Source of the DNA: JBNJFY01 sp051747265
Lineage (GTDB): Bacteria; Bacteroidota; Rhodothermia; Balneolales; Balneolaceae
Direction of reading: 5' to 3'
DNA length: 64,000 bases
Assembly: GCA_051747265.1 (NCBI GenBank)
Contig: JBNJFY010000007.1
Location: 1 to 64,000 of the forward strand
In this document: positions 14,455-24,163 of the stretch, in pieces
How the letters are laid out: each line of letters starts with the position of its first letter
Position numbering within the stretch: position 1 is the stretch's first letter
Translations under genes and position numbers: made by a program
The notes under the pieces: model-generated
Databases searched by the model: none
What the model was told of the DNA's origin: nothing
The model's input: the letters and a program-made list of their open reading frames with translations, nothing else

Positions 14455-15459
14455 TCACTCCGCGGCTTCCACCGTTTCTGGCTGGTGCTTTTCTTTGGCG
14501 TTTTTGAACGCTTCCCGAGGCGTCAAGCCCAGGATATCAAACAGGCGCTGGTCTTCTTCCAGGCCGGGGTTCTCGGTGATGAGCAGTTTCTCGCCGGTGA
14601 AGATGGAGTTGGCTCCGGCCATGAAGCACATGGATTGTTCCTCGATGGACATATCCACTCGTCCGGCGGAGAGGCGTACCATGGAATCGGGCATCAAAAT
14701 ACGCGCGGTGGCGATCATGCGGGCCATATCCCAGGCGGGTACTTTGGGTTGGTTCTCCATGGGCGTGCCTTCTACGGGAATCAACGCGTTCACCGGTACA
14801 GATTCCGGATGCTCGGGCATCGTAGCCAGGTTATAGAGCAGTTCGATGCGGTCCTCATGGGTTTCGCCCATCCCAATGATCCCCCCGCTACATACGGAAA
14901 TCTCGTTATCGCGAACCGTGTCCAGGGTCTCCAGGCGATCGTCATAGGATCGGGTGGAGATAATCATCTCATAAAAGTCTTCGCTGGTGTCCAGGTTGTG
15001 GTTGTAGGCGTATAGGCCGGCTTCTTTCAGCTTCTTGGCTTGCTCGTCGGTGAGCATCCCCAGGGTGCAGCACACTTCCATATCCATGTTGGTGATGCTT
15101 TCCACCATATCCACGACCTTGTCAAAGTCTTTGTTCTTGCGGGCGTTGCGCCAGGCGGCGCCCATGCAGAAGCGGGTGCTGCCTGCGTCTTTGGCTTTCT
15201 GAGCAGCGTCCATGATCACCTCTTTATCCAGCATCTTTCCGGCTTCTACATCGGTGTTATAACGAGCCGATTGCGGACAGTAGGCGCAATCTTCCGGACA
15301 TCCGCCGGTTTTGACGGAGAGGAGGGTACACACTTGCACTTCCCCGATCTCGTGATGCTCAGCGTGCACATTGGCCGCGCGGTGCATCAATTTCAACAAT
15401 GGGGTGTGATAAATTTCTGAAATTTCTTCCTTGGTCCAGTTGGTTCGTAAATCAGCCAT
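14455..15459 (-). CDS. bioB: biotin synthase
   Basis: About 334 residues. Radical SAM enzyme that inserts sulfur into dethiobiotin, the last step of biotin synthesis. The CxxxCxxC motif is CPEDCAYC near residue 50, followed by the BioB-typical SARY, then YNHNLDTS, GGIIGMGE and SAGR, whose arginine binds the second iron-sulfur cluster. Length matches the family. ATG at 15459 (MADLRTNW) is preferred over 15483. No other biotin genes are adjacent. It is the first core gene to the right of the cassette region, and repeat A follows its terminator directly. Confidence 0.95.
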   Translation of the reverse strand: MADLRTNWTKEEISEIYHTPLLKLMHRAANVHAEHHEIGEVQVCTLLSVKTGGCPEDCAYCPQSARYNTDVEAGKMLDKEVIMDAAQKAKDAGSTRFCMGAAWRNARKNKDFDKVVDMVESITNMDMEVCCTLGMLTDEQAKKLKEAGLYAYNHNLDTSEDFYEMIISTRSYDDRLETLDTVRDNEISVCSGGIIGMGETHEDRIELLYNLATMPEHPESVPVNALIPVEGTPMENQPKVPAWDMARMIATARILMPDSMVRLSAGRVDMSIEEQSMCFMAGANSIFTGEKLLITENPGLEEDQRLFDILGLTPREAFKNAKEKHQPETVEAAE

Positions 15460-15670
15460 AAAAATGGTTTGGGTTGTAAACAATGGTATGCAAAAGATTC
15501 GTAGTGAGCTTAGAAAACCGTTATTTTGATCTAGCTCAGCATGGTTAATTTCAGAGGAAAAAGTATTGAATGTGAATGGTTAATCCAATCTAATCTAAAT
15601 TGCCGGGAGTGAGAATGTTTTCAACCAAGGCTTGCGATATCGAGCTAGTTTACCTACTGTTTACTGCGTT

Positions 15671-17527
15671 ATGAACAAGAAGAATTGGAAAATTTGGTTT
15701 GCCCGTAAACTGGTCCGAGGGAGAGCGTGGCGCAAACAGTTCAGACTCGACTATAAGAAAGTAGAAGTCGAGTTTTATGATCTGTACAAAAAGGCAGAGC
15801 CTTTTTTCCGAGGGTTCAATATTTTTCTGTTGATCGCCGCAACCACTTCACTGGTCGTATCTCTGGGGTTTGAATTGCAGGAACCCTATCGGTTTTATAA
15901 TGAGCTGCTGGAATACGCGATCATGTTGGGTTTTGCGCTGTTGTTCCTGGGACGCTTGGTGCTTACCTCCCAAAAAGGGGAACTGCTTCGCGCTCGTCTC
16001 CCGGAAACCATTCTGTTTATCATCGTGATTTTGTTGGGCCTGATGTGGGCCTACCCCCAAAGCGCGCTGGTGGCGTGGCTGGAATCACTTTTCGGTTTAC
16101 CCAATGTATTTCAATTAGGGCTGTTATTCACCAAAATCACGCTAATATATCTTATAGCGGCCAAATTTATACAGGTTACGCCGGCGCTGATCTCTGCGCA
16201 ACGGCATCCCGCCCAGATTCTGATCGGTAGCTTTTTTCTGATCATTTTGCTGGGCACCCTGATATTGATGATGCCCCGTACTACCGTAGATGGACAGGGA
16301 TTGGACTTTCTAAACGCCTTATTTACCTCTACCAGCGCGGTGTGCGTAACCGGTTTGATCGTGGTCGATACGGCCACGCATTTTACCACCCTGGGACAGA
16401 CAGTCATCATGATCCTGTTTCAACTGGGCGGCATCGGAATAGTGACCTTCACTACCTTTTTCGCGCTGTTCATGACCAGCGGCTTGGGGGTCGGGCAGAT
16501 GACCTTCCTTCGAGATGTGGTCAGCGAAAGTAATGTGCGTGATACACTGGCTACAGTGAGGCGTATTATCGCCTTGACCTTCACTATTGAAGCCATTGGG
16601 TTTATCGGCTACTATTTGAGTTGGACGGAGCTGTTCCCGGATCCGGGTGAACGATTCTTTTTTGCGCTCTTCCATGCCATATCCGCCTTTTGTAATGCCG
16701 GTTTCTCGCTATTTACCGAAAGTTTGGCCGGACCCGCAAACGCCTTGAACTGGGGGGTGAATATTACCAGTATTGTATTGATCGTCATCGGGGGATTGGG
16801 TTTTACTACTCTGTGGGAAGTGTTTGTGGACAGCCCCTTCCAGAAATCGCGCAATCGTAGAATCTCCGTACACGCCAAATTGGTACTGATAATGAGTGCG
16901 GTACTGATCCTCAGCGGAACCGTGCTGATCTGGGCCTTTGAATATAACGGCGTGCTCAAGGGCTATGCTTATCACGAGCAATTTATGATGTCTCTGTTCC
17001 AAAGCGTGACCACCCGAACCGCGGGGTTCAATACCGTAGATATCGGGGCCATGGGGATCAGTAGTACGTTGATTATGCTCCTGTTGATGGCCATCGGAGC
17101 TTCGCCGGCGTCCACCGGGGGAGGAATCAAAACTACTACGGTAGCGGTACTGGTGTTGGCCGTACGTGACGCCTTGCGAGGGCACAATCGTACCGAATTT
17201 AACCGTCGTACCATTCCCCGGGGAACCATCTTTCGAGCGTTGATCGCTTTTATATTAGCCGCCGGGGCATTATTTACCAGCACGCTGCTGCTAACCGTGA
17301 CCGAAGATTTGGCCTTTGTAGATCTATTGTTTGAGGAAATATCCGCCTATTCTACAGTGGGTCTCTCTCGGGGCATTACCTCCAGCTTGTCGGAGTGGGG
17401 GAAAATCATTGTCATCGTGTCTATGTTTATCGGTAGGGTAGGAAGCGTTACTCTGGGAGTGGCACTGGTTAAACGTGTGGATAAACGTAGATACCGTTAT
17501 CCGAAAGAATCAATCATTGTAGCTTAA
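15671..17527 (+). CDS. TrkH/KtrB-type potassium uptake membrane subunit
   Basis: About 618 residues from ATG 15671; a TTG start 13 codons upstream is less likely. The four selectivity-loop repeats of the SKT superfamily can be seen: TSAVCVTGL, SAFCNAGFS, TTRTAGFNT and SAYSTVGLS, each with the conserved glycine that lines the pore. An extra N-terminal part of about 170 residues carries four more hydrophobic segments before the core, as in many Bacteroidota TrkH proteins. It forms the channel for K+ (or K+/Na+) uptake and is followed, 10 bases on, by its cytoplasmic RCK regulator, so the two form an operon. Confidence 0.9.
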   Translation: MNKKNWKIWFARKLVRGRAWRKQFRLDYKKVEVEFYDLYKKAEPFFRGFNIFLLIAATTSLVVSLGFELQEPYRFYNELLEYAIMLGFALLFLGRLVLTSQKGELLRARLPETILFIIVILLGLMWAYPQSALVAWLESLFGLPNVFQLGLLFTKITLIYLIAAKFIQVTPALISAQRHPAQILIGSFFLIILLGTLILMMPRTTVDGQGLDFLNALFTSTSAVCVTGLIVVDTATHFTTLGQTVIMILFQLGGIGIVTFTTFFALFMTSGLGVGQMTFLRDVVSESNVRDTLATVRRIIALTFTIEAIGFIGYYLSWTELFPDPGERFFFALFHAISAFCNAGFSLFTESLAGPANALNWGVNITSIVLIVIGGLGFTTLWEVFVDSPFQKSRNRRISVHAKLVLIMSAVLILSGTVLIWAFEYNGVLKGYAYHEQFMMSLFQSVTTRTAGFNTVDIGAMGISSTLIMLLLMAIGASPASTGGGIKTTTVAVLVLAVRDALRGHNRTEFNRRTIPRGTIFRALIAFILAAGALFTSTLLLTVTEDLAFVDLLFEEISAYSTVGLSRGITSSLSEWGKIIVIVSMFIGRVGSVTLGVALVKRVDKRRYRYPKESIIVA

Positions 17528-17537
17528 GATCATTGTT

Positions 17538-18236
17538 ATGCCTAGTAAGGATGAACAACAATTTTGTGTGATCGGCTTGGGCGCCTATGGATTTTCACTA
17601 GCCAAAAATTTGGCTAAAAATGGGGCCTATGTGCTAGCCGTAGATAATCGTAACGAGCAAATTGAAGCGATTAAACCTCATGTGGCGGATGCGGTGGAGT
17701 TTGACGCCACCGATGCCTCTTTACTGCACGAGATGGGGGTAACCAGCGCCGATGTGGTAATTATCGCCATTGGAGAGAAATTTGAACCGGTGGTGCTCAT
17801 TGCTATGGAATTACTGAAGGCGGGGGTTAAACGCATAGTTGCCCGGGCTAGTAATGACACCCAAGAGATGATACTCAAGCGGATCGGAATCCAGGAGGTG
17901 ATACATCCGGAGAGTGATGAAGGGAAACGTATGGCTTCGCATCTGGTACACGCCCATATCACCGATTATTTCGAACTGAGTGGGGATATCGCCATTTTTG
18001 AAATTGAGACCCCGGAAGGTTTAGTGGGCTTTACGCTGGAAGAACTGGATATGCGCAATCGCTATCAACTGAATGTACTGGTCGTCAAACGCTGGTTATC
18101 TGAGGATAAACGCACGGAAAAAGGGCAATTTTATGATGTGGAAGTGGTGGATGCCCAAACCAAAATCAGGGAACAGGATCGATTAGTGATTTTGGGGCAT
18201 GAAGCAAACATCCGTAAACTGGTGGATACCAATTAA
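17538..18236 (+). CDS. TrkA/KtrA-type RCK regulator of potassium uptake
   Basis: 232 residues. The N-terminal RCK_N Rossmann domain has CVIGLGAYGFSLAK (GxGxxG) and a following acidic residue (VDN) that binds the nucleotide ribose; a C-terminal RCK_C domain covers about 140-225. KtrA-like rings gate the membrane subunit in response to ATP/ADP or NAD(H) and cyclic di-AMP. There is a single RCK unit, as in KtrA, rather than the double unit of Escherichia coli TrkA. It lies 10 bases after the channel gene. Confidence 0.9.
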   Translation: MPSKDEQQFCVIGLGAYGFSLAKNLAKNGAYVLAVDNRNEQIEAIKPHVADAVEFDATDASLLHEMGVTSADVVIIAIGEKFEPVVLIAMELLKAGVKRIVARASNDTQEMILKRIGIQEVIHPESDEGKRMASHLVHAHITDYFELSGDIAIFEIETPEGLVGFTLEELDMRNRYQLNVLVVKRWLSEDKRTEKGQFYDVEVVDAQTKIREQDRLVILGHEANIRKLVDTN

Positions 18237-18260
18237 CCGAAAAAATTTAGGTCTACTGAG

Positions 18261-18965
18261 ATGTCCAACACGATAGCCGCCGGACAGGTTACCTTTCCCG
18301 TCCAAACCCCCTATAAATTATTCGAGGCTGGGGAGGAGGGAAAGCCGAAACCCCTGCTTATTTATCTGCATGGCTTTAATCAGCGATTGGAAACCCTGGA
18401 GAAGCATTTGGCTCCACTGTTTAAGGCTGAAGCCTTTCATCTATTGATTGAAGCTCCGTATCCCATCTTCACGCGGCGCGATCCGATCCCTAAATGGGGC
18501 AAAGCCTGGTATGCCTACGATGGGGATCAACAGCGGTTTAAACAATCGCTGGAACGGATTTCGGAATTTATTCAGGCTAGCATTGATCGGTTCACGAATC
18601 AGCTTGATATCAACAGGATCGGGGTAATCGGTTATTCTATGGGGGGATACGTGGCTGGTTATTTTGGATTGAGCCGTTATCGTCATATCTCTGAACTGGT
18701 GATGTATGGCGGTCGGTTGAAAAGTGAATGGTTTGTGGACCAAGAGATCGATTACAGCCATTTGGGTATACTCGCGGTTCACGGGGAGCATGATGATAGC
18801 GTCAAACCGGAGCCGCAGAAACAATCTTTGCGGCAAATGAGAGGGTTAGGAGCGGAAACCGATTTTCAACTTATCCAGGCTGACCACGAATTGAACCGTA
18901 AATACGCGACGGTAACCAGGGCCTGGTTATCCAAACGCGGATATTTATTTACAAAAAACGAATAA
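18261..18965 (+). CDS. alpha/beta hydrolase, esterase-like
   Basis: 234 residues, cytoplasmic. LIYLHGFNQ is the oxyanion-loop region, GYSMGGY around residue 125 holds the nucleophile serine, VHGEHDDSV supplies the acid, and QADHEL the catalytic histidine. The order and size match the phospholipase/carboxylesterase (YpfH-like) branch, which cleaves small esters; the true substrate is unknown. The gene starts 25 bases after the K+ regulator and may be read with it, but a functional tie is not evident. Confidence 0.8.
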   Translation: MSNTIAAGQVTFPVQTPYKLFEAGEEGKPKPLLIYLHGFNQRLETLEKHLAPLFKAEAFHLLIEAPYPIFTRRDPIPKWGKAWYAYDGDQQRFKQSLERISEFIQASIDRFTNQLDINRIGVIGYSMGGYVAGYFGLSRYRHISELVMYGGRLKSEWFVDQEIDYSHLGILAVHGEHDDSVKPEPQKQSLRQMRGLGAETDFQLIQADHELNRKYATVTRAWLSKRGYLFTKNE

Positions 18966-19088
18966 ATATTAGATTGTACTGTTTAATCTTTAGATATTTT
19001 TAATACATTAGAAATGTAGTGGTACATAAACTGCTACAGAGAGCCATCAATATTTTTATCAGATAATAATGGTATATCGGGGTAATTT

Positions 19089-19775
19089 ATGCATGTATTG
19101 GTGATCGAAGATGATCCAGCTGTACAAACATTAGTACGGACGGTTCTAAAACATAACGGGAATGAAGTTTCTGTTGTCGAGACGGCCAAAGAAGGTGAGA
19201 ATCTGGCCAACAGTAAGTCGTACGATATTATCGTATTAGATTTAGGATTACCGGATGGTAATGGTCTGGAATTGTGCGAACGATTACGGGATAATGGAAT
19301 TGAGACTCCCATCTTGATTTTATCAGCCGAGCAAGAAACCGATGTAAAGGTCAGAGGATTCCATTCGGGAGCCGATGATTATTTGACTAAGCCATTTTCT
19401 ACCGAAGAATTAATGGCCCGTATAGAGGCGATCCAACGACGGACCCAAAAGAAAACCACCCAGGAACAACTTACCTGTGGCGAAATTACGATCAACCTGT
19501 TGGATCGTACCTGTACCGTAAGTGGGAATGATGTATCGTTGACCAACAACGAGTTTAATTTGCTAGCCTACTTCATGCAGAACAGTGATCGTATCATTCC
19601 CCAGGATGAATTGGCGGCGGAAGTCTGGGACATCCACTTTGATACGCAGACCAATTACATCAATGTGTACATCAGCTATCTGCGTAAGAAGATTCGTCAA
19701 AACGCTGATCGCGAATACATTGAGACGGTACGTAAGAAAGGCTTTATCCTACGCTGTGAAAGTAAAGAAAACTAA
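19089..19775 (+). CDS. OmpR/PhoB-family response regulator
   Basis: 228 residues. Receiver domain 1-118 with the acidic pocket EDD (7-9), phospho-acceptor Asp51 (VLDLGLPDG), conserved Ser in LSAEQE and Lys in TKPF. The DNA-binding winged helix occupies about 128-225, ending in YIETVRKKGFIL. All functional residues are present. No sensor kinase is beside it, so it is an orphan regulator here. The start at 19089 matches the family N-terminus (MHVLVIEDD). Confidence 0.92.
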   Translation: MHVLVIEDDPAVQTLVRTVLKHNGNEVSVVETAKEGENLANSKSYDIIVLDLGLPDGNGLELCERLRDNGIETPILILSAEQETDVKVRGFHSGADDYLTKPFSTEELMARIEAIQRRTQKKTTQEQLTCGEITINLLDRTCTVSGNDVSLTNNEFNLLAYFMQNSDRIIPQDELAAEVWDIHFDTQTNYINVYISYLRKKIRQNADREYIETVRKKGFILRCESKEN

Positions 19776-19798
19776 GCGAGATCGATTATCGCTTTAGT
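19773..19798 (+). terminator. weak hairpin after response regulator
   Basis: Inverted repeat AAGCGA...TCGCTTT directly at the stop codon, followed by agtcttct. The stem is short (6-7 bp), so this is a tentative terminator. Confidence 0.35.
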
Positions 19799-19880
19799 CT
19801 TCTATGGTATCCACGGTTAAAGTTGAGGCACGATCGGTTATGCAGGGCGACCAGGAGCGATAGCGGGTGGTCGTTTGGAG

Positions 19881-20318
19881 TTATCCGGGATAGGTCCCGC
19901 TTATGTAGCTGGTGAGGTTTTCAATTTCGATCTTTTGTTTGGAGATGATGGTTTTAACCAGATCTCCAATAGAGATGACGCCGGCGATCTCATTATTTTC
20001 CATGACGGGCAAATGACGGAATTTACGGTTGGTCATCACGGCCATACATTCTTCCACCGATTTCTCCATATCCACACAGTGGACATTGCTGGTCATGATT
20101 TCTTCCACACGTGTGGTTTTCGAAGTGCGGCCTTCCAGAATGACTTTTTCACGATAATCGCGTTCTGTAATTATACCCCGCAATTGATTCTGCTCCATTA
20201 CCAGTAGTGAGCCAATGCTTTTATCCGCCATTTCGGCGATGGCTTCAAATACCGTTGCGTTTGGCTCGATGGAATAGACTTTGCTGCCCTTTTCACGAAT
20301 GATATCCCGGACTTTCAT
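19881..20318 (-). CDS. CBS-domain protein
   Basis: 145 residues made of two CBS motifs (about 8-65 and 72-130), with GIITERDYREK and GVISIGDLVK as the typical ends of each. Tandem CBS pairs form a Bateman module that binds adenine nucleotides and acts as an energy sensor. There is no attached enzyme domain, so it probably works as a stand-alone regulator; the partner is unknown. A possible ribosome site (AAGAGGGGTAAG) lies just before the ATG at 20318. Confidence 0.88.
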   Translation of the reverse strand: MKVRDIIREKGSKVYSIEPNATVFEAIAEMADKSIGSLLVMEQNQLRGIITERDYREKVILEGRTSKTTRVEEIMTSNVHCVDMEKSVEECMAVMTNRKFRHLPVMENNEIAGVISIGDLVKTIISKQKIEIENLTSYISGTYPG

Positions 20319-20408
20319 ACTTACCCCTCTTAAATGGTTAAAAATTCATGGGTAACATCTACTAATATAGGGGCATAAGATAGGCCGTGTCAATATTTTA
20401 ATAAAATA

Positions 20409-20440
20409 TTAGGCCCTGTTTGGTATAAAACAGAGCCTAA
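20409..20440 (-). terminator. terminator after M28 peptidase gene
   Basis: A 13-bp stem TTAGGCCCTGTTT / AAACAGAGCCTAA with one wobble and a 6-base loop, about 30 bases past the stop of the peptidase gene on the minus strand. T-rich DNA follows on the minus side (TAATATTTTATT). Confidence 0.7.
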
Positions 20441-20468
20441 ACTAAAACTAACTGATATTGGATAGATA

Positions 20469-21893
20469 CTAACGGGGCAGTGGCGCGTCCATATCGGCTA
20501 CCACATACGACATCACCGCCATAGCGGCTACGCATTTATTAAATGCTTCTTTATCCAATTTATCGATGGTATCGGCAGCAGTGTGATGGTACCAAAAATA
20601 CTTGGAGCCATCCACGCGAAGTCCCATCCCGGGCACGCCTTCCTGCATCAGGGGAGAGATATCTGCTCCGCCACCACCACGGGTAATTTCACCGGCCTTG
20701 AGGGGGTCCAGAAGTGCGCCAATTTGCTGGATGATTTCAAAGGCCTCATCGGATCCGGAAAAGCCAAATCCTTGGGGATCAAAAACGCCGCTATCTGATT
20801 CCAAGGCTAAAATGTGATCCTCAATGGCTTGTTGGGCAACTACCGAATCTTTATAGGTAATTCCGCCTTGGAGTCCATTTTCTTCGTTGGTCCAGTGGAC
20901 CACCCGTACGGTTCGTTTTGGGCGCAGTCCCAACTCTTTCATCAACCGAACAGCTTCCCAAGCCGCGAAGCAACCGCCTGCGTCATCCATTACGCCTTGC
21001 CCAACGTCCCAAGAATCGATGTGGCCTCCCAGCACAATGACTTCATTGGGATATTCGCTGCCCGTAATTTCGGCGAGTACATTGCGAGAGGGGGCGTCAG
21101 GTAGTGTTCGGGCCTCCATAAACAGTTCGAGTTCAATTTTCTCGCCCCGATCCTGCATGCGTTGGAGCAATTGGGCATCTTCGATGGTGATTGCGGCGTG
21201 AGGTATTTTGCGCACGCCTTCTTCATAATACATGACGCCGGTGTGCGGGGTTTGCATGGAATAATTGCCTACCGATCGAACCAAGCTGGCCACGGCACCT
21301 ACTTTGGCGGCCTCTACAGCCCCGTCGACTCGATAGGTTACGGTCTCCCCATAAGAGGTAAATGGTGCGTTATAGACCACAATTTTACCGTTGGCCTGAT
21401 CGGCTTTGCTTTTTAATTCTTCATAGTCTCGAACCACCAGTACTTCCGCGGTGATACCTTCGGCGGGAGTACCAATGGAGCCGCCCAGCCCCAGCATGGG
21501 AAGTGCTTTTTGTCGAGGTGTGATCATCTTCACGTACTCATCACCGCGAACCCAATGAGGGACCATCACCGGTTGGGCGGTAACGTTTTCCAACCCATCC
21601 TCTTTCATAGTTTTCAAAATCCAATCGATGGACTGTTCCAAGGATGCCGAACCGCTGAGTCGATGTCCAAAACGATCACCAAAATTGGTCAGTCGCTGAA
21701 AACCCAAATCGTTGGCCATAGCTGTTTCAATCAGCTTCGCGGCCTGTTGTTTATGAGTTTCGGTGATGGTTTTCTGTGCGGTTCCCGAATTGGCACAACC
21801 CAGGTTAATGAGCAGCAACAATGCCCATAAGGCAAGCTGCCAAGTCGATCTTAAATTGAATGTCATACGATTCTTATCAAGCATAGTAGTCAT
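20469..21893 (-). CDS. M28-family metallopeptidase, exported
   Basis: About 474 residues. The N-terminus has a hydrophobic segment ending in LGCANS, a possible lipoprotein or plain signal peptide. A PA domain inserted in the first half (about 130-270) is followed by the M28 catalytic core: GGHIDSWDVG (metal His and Asp), DDAGG, and TNEENG with the catalytic and metal glutamates. The layout is that of carboxypeptidase Q-like enzymes that cut dipeptides or trim peptides outside the cytoplasm. The frame is open further upstream, but that part overlaps the neighbouring gene and is not M28-like, so ATG 21893 is chosen (21866 is also possible). Confidence 0.85.
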   Translation of the reverse strand: MTTMLDKNRMTFNLRSTWQLALWALLLLINLGCANSGTAQKTITETHKQQAAKLIETAMANDLGFQRLTNFGDRFGHRLSGSASLEQSIDWILKTMKEDGLENVTAQPVMVPHWVRGDEYVKMITPRQKALPMLGLGGSIGTPAEGITAEVLVVRDYEELKSKADQANGKIVVYNAPFTSYGETVTYRVDGAVEAAKVGAVASLVRSVGNYSMQTPHTGVMYYEEGVRKIPHAAITIEDAQLLQRMQDRGEKIELELFMEARTLPDAPSRNVLAEITGSEYPNEVIVLGGHIDSWDVGQGVMDDAGGCFAAWEAVRLMKELGLRPKRTVRVVHWTNEENGLQGGITYKDSVVAQQAIEDHILALESDSGVFDPQGFGFSGSDEAFEIIQQIGALLDPLKAGEITRGGGGADISPLMQEGVPGMGLRVDGSKYFWYHHTAADTIDKLDKEAFNKCVAAMAVMSYVVADMDAPLPR

Positions 21894-21961
21894 GATCTTT
21901 GAGGTATGATTGAGTCTGAGTATAGTAATAAAATGAACGGGTATCGGTAAACTCCTGTAAT

Positions 21962-21990
21962 AAAAAAGGCCGCGATTTGCGGCCTTTAAA
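21962..21990 (-). terminator. terminator after M23 peptidase gene
   Basis: AAAGGCCGC-AAATC-GCGGCCTTTTTTA on the minus strand: a 9-bp GC-rich stem with a T-run, about 35 bases after the stop of the gene at 22024. Confidence 0.85.
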
Positions 21991-22023
21991 GTCTTACTGA
22001 ATATATGCCCTATAGGAAGATCG

Positions 22024-22998
22024 TTAATCCATAGAGTTCGGATTGTTCTCGGCAATAGCTTTATAAGTGATGTATTCTTCGGGCGTAATCTCGGCAAAGA
22101 GATAATTCAATGGATCGACCGGACGATTGCTTTTGTGCACTTCATAATGGAGGTGGGGGCCTTTGGTTCGCCCCGTGTTACCGCTGTAAGCGATTAAATC
22201 ACCACGTTTAACCTTGGCGCCTACTCGTATTCCCTTGGCGAAGGCCGATAAGTGGGCATAGCGAGTTTCAAAGCCAAATCCATGATCGATGATTACCAGA
22301 TTTCCATACGTGGACTTTCGTGATGCGTGCTTGATCACGCCATCGCCGGTTGCGTAAATTTCAGTACCCGGTCGCGCACGAAAATCCAATCCATCGTGCA
22401 TCAACCGGTACCCCAAGACAGGATGTAACCGCATTCCAAAACCACTCAGAATAACTCCTTTGGTTGGTTTGATGGCGGGGAGATGAGTAAGCTTGGACTG
22501 ATTTTCGTTGTAGTACTTTTTGATCTCCTCAAAACTAACCTTCTGGATATTGATCCGTCGTTGCAGATTATCCAGATTGTTGGCTGTCCATTTCAGAATA
22601 TCCGATGCTTGTTCGGAGTAGTTATCATAATTGGAATAAATATCCGCGCCACCTACACCAGCTTTACGCTCATCATAGGGTATAGGGTCCATTCCCAAAA
22701 CGGTACGATACATTTCATTATCTACCTTGGCCAGGTTCTGAACTTTGGAATCCAGGTGATTGATGCGCTGGCGCGTTTCCCGTAATTGAGAGATCAATTC
22801 GTTGTTTTCAGCCTTTAGGGCAATTTCGGAAGGCGTACCCGCAAACGAGGAAAGGGTAATGATACCTAACCCCGCAACTACAACTCCGGTTAAGATCCAC
22901 AGGCACGCAGTGTAAACCACGCGTTCTATCGGACCATACCGGATAGGTATGAAATCGCAGCGTTCGTTATCGTAATAGTAGTAGTTCTCTAAGGCCAT
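22024..22998 (-). CDS. M23-family peptidase, membrane-anchored
   Basis: 324 residues. One membrane helix at about 28-50, a coiled-coil stretch (about 60-95) and a C-terminal LytM domain from about 180. The zinc site is complete: HDGLDF in HxxxD form and HLHYEV, with GNTGRTKGPH before it. Such proteins cleave peptidoglycan crosslinks or, as EnvC-like factors, steer amidases at the division site; the intact metal ligands favour a real endopeptidase. N-terminal tyrosines (ENYYYYD) are a feature of the Bacteroidota family. It lies downstream of, and in line with, the hprK operon but after a gap of about 100 bases. Confidence 0.9.
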   Translation of the reverse strand: MALENYYYYDNERCDFIPIRYGPIERVVYTACLWILTGVVVAGLGIITLSSFAGTPSEIALKAENNELISQLRETRQRINHLDSKVQNLAKVDNEMYRTVLGMDPIPYDERKAGVGGADIYSNYDNYSEQASDILKWTANNLDNLQRRINIQKVSFEEIKKYYNENQSKLTHLPAIKPTKGVILSGFGMRLHPVLGYRLMHDGLDFRARPGTEIYATGDGVIKHASRKSTYGNLVIIDHGFGFETRYAHLSAFAKGIRVGAKVKRGDLIAYSGNTGRTKGPHLHYEVHKSNRPVDPLNYLFAEITPEEYITYKAIAENNPNSMD

Positions 22999-23096
22999 AA
23001 GACGATGTTAATGAACCAACTAGCGACTAAGATTACGAAGATTTCAATAGAAAACCATAACTGTTAACTGAAAATAATATCAGTAAACCGAATAAG

Positions 23097-24125
23097 TTAC
23101 TCAACATCCCCCTCAAAATACTCTATGGCCCGTTTAGGCATGCCCGAACGGGATGATTTTTTTGCTATATGTTTCTTCACTTTGTCTTGAAATGCCTTGG
23201 CGGCATCATATCCATAATGAGAAAGAAGGTAATTCATGGCAATGACTTCGGCAATTACGGTAATATTTTTACCGGGTGTAATGGGCAGGTGAATGATGGG
23301 GGTATCCACGCCTAAGATTTCCACACTTTCTCGGTTCAGACCGGTACGTTCCACATTTTGGGTTTCCTCCCACAGGGATAATTCGAGGACCACTTCCAGG
23401 CGTTTTTGGTAGCGTATGGCTCGAATCCCGAACATGGACATGATATCGATAATACCCAACCCCCGAATTTCCATGAAATGTTTATTCATTTCAGTGGCCG
23501 AGGCCATGAGTACATTGTTCTTTTTGGTCAAAATAACCACATCATCAGCGACTAAGCGATGACCGCGTTCTACCAAATCCAGGGCTACTTCACTTTTTCC
23601 GATTCCCGATTTGCCGGCGATTAGAATTCCAATACCATACACATCCACCATCGATCCGTGTACGATGGTTTGCATGGCAAATTGATCTTCCAGAAAATCC
23701 CGTAGGGTGAACATAAAACGAGTGGTTTCCTGGCTCACTTTAAAAATGGGAATTCCTGCTTCCTCAGCCATTTCATACAAATGGTGGGGCAGATCATTGT
23801 CGTCGGTTAAAAAAATTACCGGGATGTCGAAATCGGTTAAATTGCCAAATGCTTTTTTCTGATCATCATCAGAGAGATGCTCTAAATATTGGGTCTCTGT
23901 ATTTCCAATGATCTGAATACGTTGATAAGTAAATAATTTCACGTATCCGGCCAAGGCCAGTCCCGGTCGGTGTAGGTCGGCTTCTGAGACGAAGCGTTCA
24001 TCACAAACCCGTTCGGTTGCACAAGAGTCCACGGAAATGTGAACACGTTCCCGCAGTTTCTGAACAATATAGGATACGGAGATGCGCTCTTTTCGCGGTA
24101 TGGACTCGTGTGAACCGAAGGGCAT
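23097..24125 (-). CDS. hprK: HPr kinase/phosphorylase
   Basis: 342 residues. The bifunctional enzyme phosphorylates HPr on a serine and removes the phosphate again. The P-loop is GKSGIGKSEVALDL near residue 170, followed by the HprK signature MEIRGLGIIDI near 220. The N-terminal domain (about 15-150) matches the family. Length is slightly above the usual 310-330 because of about 15 extra N-terminal residues. Bacteria in this group often have HprK without a full sugar PTS, so its role may be a wider carbon or nitrogen signal. It is the third gene after xerC and hpf. Confidence 0.93.
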   Translation of the reverse strand: MPFGSHESIPRKERISVSYIVQKLRERVHISVDSCATERVCDERFVSEADLHRPGLALAGYVKLFTYQRIQIIGNTETQYLEHLSDDDQKKAFGNLTDFDIPVIFLTDDNDLPHHLYEMAEEAGIPIFKVSQETTRFMFTLRDFLEDQFAMQTIVHGSMVDVYGIGILIAGKSGIGKSEVALDLVERGHRLVADDVVILTKKNNVLMASATEMNKHFMEIRGLGIIDIMSMFGIRAIRYQKRLEVVLELSLWEETQNVERTGLNRESVEILGVDTPIIHLPITPGKNITVIAEVIAMNYLLSHYGYDAAKAFQDKVKKHIAKKSSRSGMPKRAIEYFEGDVE

Positions 24126-24163
24126 AGGTGATGATTTAAAATTTGAGTTTAAATTATGTTAGT

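Noticed and set aside
16045..17283. Several frames opposite or within the trkH-like gene
   Set aside because: Shadows of a well-supported membrane protein gene.
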